Positions 62,888 through 64,000 of a stretch of DNA of 64,000 nt are shown in pieces; position 1 is the first letter of the stretch; each line of letters begins with the position of its first letter. The notes beneath the pieces were generated by a model. It was not told where the DNA came from and did no database searches. It saw only the letters and a program-made list of their open reading frames with translations. Source of the DNA: Fodinibius salinus (GTDB lineage Bacteria; Bacteroidota; Rhodothermia; Balneolales; Balneolaceae). The stretch lies in contig NZ_VNHY01000004.1 of NCBI RefSeq assembly GCF_008124865.1, forward strand, positions 62,001 to 126,000, given 5' to 3'. The position numbers and the translations under genes are program-made.

Positions 62888-64000
62888 TTAATTACGATTT
62901 TCTTTTTCTAAAAAATAACTCTGCAGCTGATCGGTAAAATCGACCGCTGCTTCTGAATACACATCAACGAGATTGCGCTTAAAAATATCTTTTTCTATAT
63001 ACTTGCTGGCATCACTCCAACTGCTGTAAGCCGCAATATCCTCAACAGCCGAGTCAAATGCCCGTTCAGAACCGCCAAAAATCTCTTCTACAAACAGCTC
63101 GCGATCGCCCTCAAGCAGATCGGCAAGCTCTTCGACCTCGTTATCCAACGTATCTTCGCTGGTTAAATCAATAATGGGATCCTCAATAAACCCTTCATCT
63201 TCGGCCTCCTGCTCTTCACGATATTCCCCCATCTCTTCATCACTCACAAACCGCATCCACATGGGGTTTTCATCTTCTTGCTGCCCATTCGTTTGCGAAG
63301 CCGCTTCCTTTTCTTCCTGAAGATCTCCTTCTGATTCCTCTTTGTCATCCACTTCTTTTGCTTCTGACGGCTGATCTTCTTCTCCTGATGTTTCTTTTTC
63401 TGTATTTCCCGGAACATTATCTCCAGAGGTATTATCAGCTTCTGCATTTTTGGACTCTGCCGGCTCCGATGGATCTAATTCATCATCTGATTCCTCCTGT
63501 TCTGCATCACTTTTTTCAACTTCCGAGACCTTGGATACAGCAGTCCCTTCATCAGTTTCATCATTTAACTGACCGGCAAAGGCATCATTCAATGCCTTAA
63601 GCTTTTGCTCTTTATTTTCTTCTGAGTCTGACTGAGTTGATTCGGTATCCCCTTTTTCTTCTTGCGCCTCACTGCTGGTGTCTGAATCTTTTTTTGCCTG
63701 CTCTTTTGATTGCTTGGCAAATGTTGATGCAATATCTACCTCTTCTGGGTCATCTTCGGCAGAAGATTGCAATTCGTTTTGGGTCTCCTTTTTATCAGCT
63801 TGGGTCTCATCCGATGCGTTCTGAATCTGCTGGTTTTTTTTATTCTCTTCTTTTACAATCTCCTGTTCATTCTTATCAACGGCACTTTCTGCCGGTTGAT
63901 CCTCAAAAAGCCTCGATTGTTCATCTTCATATCCTTCAAAATTTAACAAGTCAGGCGAAGATAATTCTTCAATAAGTTCAGCGCGGCTCAGTTCTTTATT
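62888..64000 (-). CDS. Strongly acidic protein of unknown function, 5' end cut by the window edge
   Basis: At least 370 residues, open through the right edge, so the true start is outside. The visible N-terminal piece reads NKELSRAELIEELSSPDLLNFEG. About residues 30-245 are low-complexity and rich in Glu, Asp, Ser, Gln and Lys, with no hydrophobic segments. The C-terminal ~125 residues are ordered-looking: MWMRFVSDEEMGEYREEQE, EDPIIDLTSEDTLDNEVEELADLLEGD, FGGSERAFDSAVEDIAAYSSWSDASKYIEKDIF, and LQSYFLEKENRN, each read in parts. I do not recognise the domain. It stops 10 bp before the carboxylase gene, so co-transcription is likely. Confidence 0.75.
   Translation of the reverse strand, partial: NKELSRAELIEELSSPDLLNFEGYEDEQSRLFEDQPAESAVDKNEQEIVKEENKKNQQIQNASDETQADKKETQNELQSSAEDDPEEVDIASTFAKQSKEQAKKDSDTSSEAQEEKGDTESTQSDSEENKEQKLKALNDAFAGQLNDETDEGTAVSKVSEVEKSDAEQEESDDELDPSEPAESKNAEADNTSGDNVPGNTEKETSGEEDQPSEAKEVDDKEESEGDLQEEKEAASQTNGQQEDENPMWMRFVSDEEMGEYREEQEAEDEGFIEDPIIDLTSEDTLDNEVEELADLLEGDRELFVEEIFGGSERAFDSAVEDIAAYSSWSDASKYIEKDIFKRNLVDVYSEAAVDFTDQLQSYFLEKENRN

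Noticed and set aside
1-64000. CRISPR arrays, insertion sequences, prophage or a replication origin
   Set aside because: No regularly spaced repeats, transposase, integrase, phage structural genes or DnaA-box cluster were seen anywhere in the window.

Overview
The window reads as chromosomal DNA of an AT-leaning, Gram-negative member of the Bacteroidota/Balneolota side of the tree. The best guess is a Balneolaceae-type organism, but this is inference, since no rRNA lies in the window. The support is a very large secreted protein with a type IX secretion (T9SS) C-terminal sorting domain, a TonB receptor with an N-terminal carboxypeptidase-regulatory-like domain, many outer-membrane barrels and lipoproteins, paired exported metallophosphoesterases of Bacteroidota type, and few recognisable Shine-Dalgarno sites. 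The density is that of ordinary chromosome, with no phage, insertion sequence or CRISPR array. Clear foreign or decayed material is limited to one rhs remnant beside a tRNA gene.

Layout: (1) 1-17744 is a histidine biosynthesis locus in the usual order G-D-C-B-H-A-F-IE, broken open twice. Between hisH and hisA sit about 10.6 kb holding a TetR-controlled envelope exporter (LolA-like protein, two FtsX-type permeases, ATPase, outer-membrane barrel) and two paralogous exported metallophosphoesterases on either side of a YCF48-like gene. Between hisA and hisF sit a cupin gene and a 30-codon cysteine-rich gene of its own, inside a 14-bp direct repeat. (2) 17874-19920 is OsmC, MetZ and MsrB (sulfur and peroxide metabolism). 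(3) 20102-25886 is housekeeping on the minus strand: gap, then the operon HU-like/ruvX/def/fmt, and relA/spoT. (4) 26065-30657 is a small barrel protein and the T9SS cargo. (5) 30973-38832 is cspA and a six-gene minus-strand run: FAD oxidoreductase, membrane polyferredoxin, lipoprotein, two GT2 glycosyltransferases, and a GT-C mannosyltransferase-like enzyme. (6) 39043-46943 is a zinc alcohol dehydrogenase, a TonB receptor with a small membrane partner, and a DUF305 lipoprotein paired with an LVIVD-repeat lipoprotein. (7) 47051-48080 holds two tRNAs and the rhs remnant. (8) 48175-53773 is a complete RND tripartite efflux operon. (9) 54095-64000 is an orphan receiver, an M1 peptidase lipoprotein, a histidine kinase/OmpR pair, an FMN reductase, RarA, an acyl-CoA carboxylase beta subunit and an edge-truncated, extremely acidic protein.

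The points most worth a second look are the hidden small cysteine-rich gene with its own terminator and flanking direct repeats, the HisB with an N-terminal segment that looks like a dead HAD phosphatase domain, the metallophosphoesterase pair in which one copy has lost the GNHD histidine, and the redox-plus-glycosyltransferase operon. Identifications were made by reading motifs and by recall of families; no database search was run.
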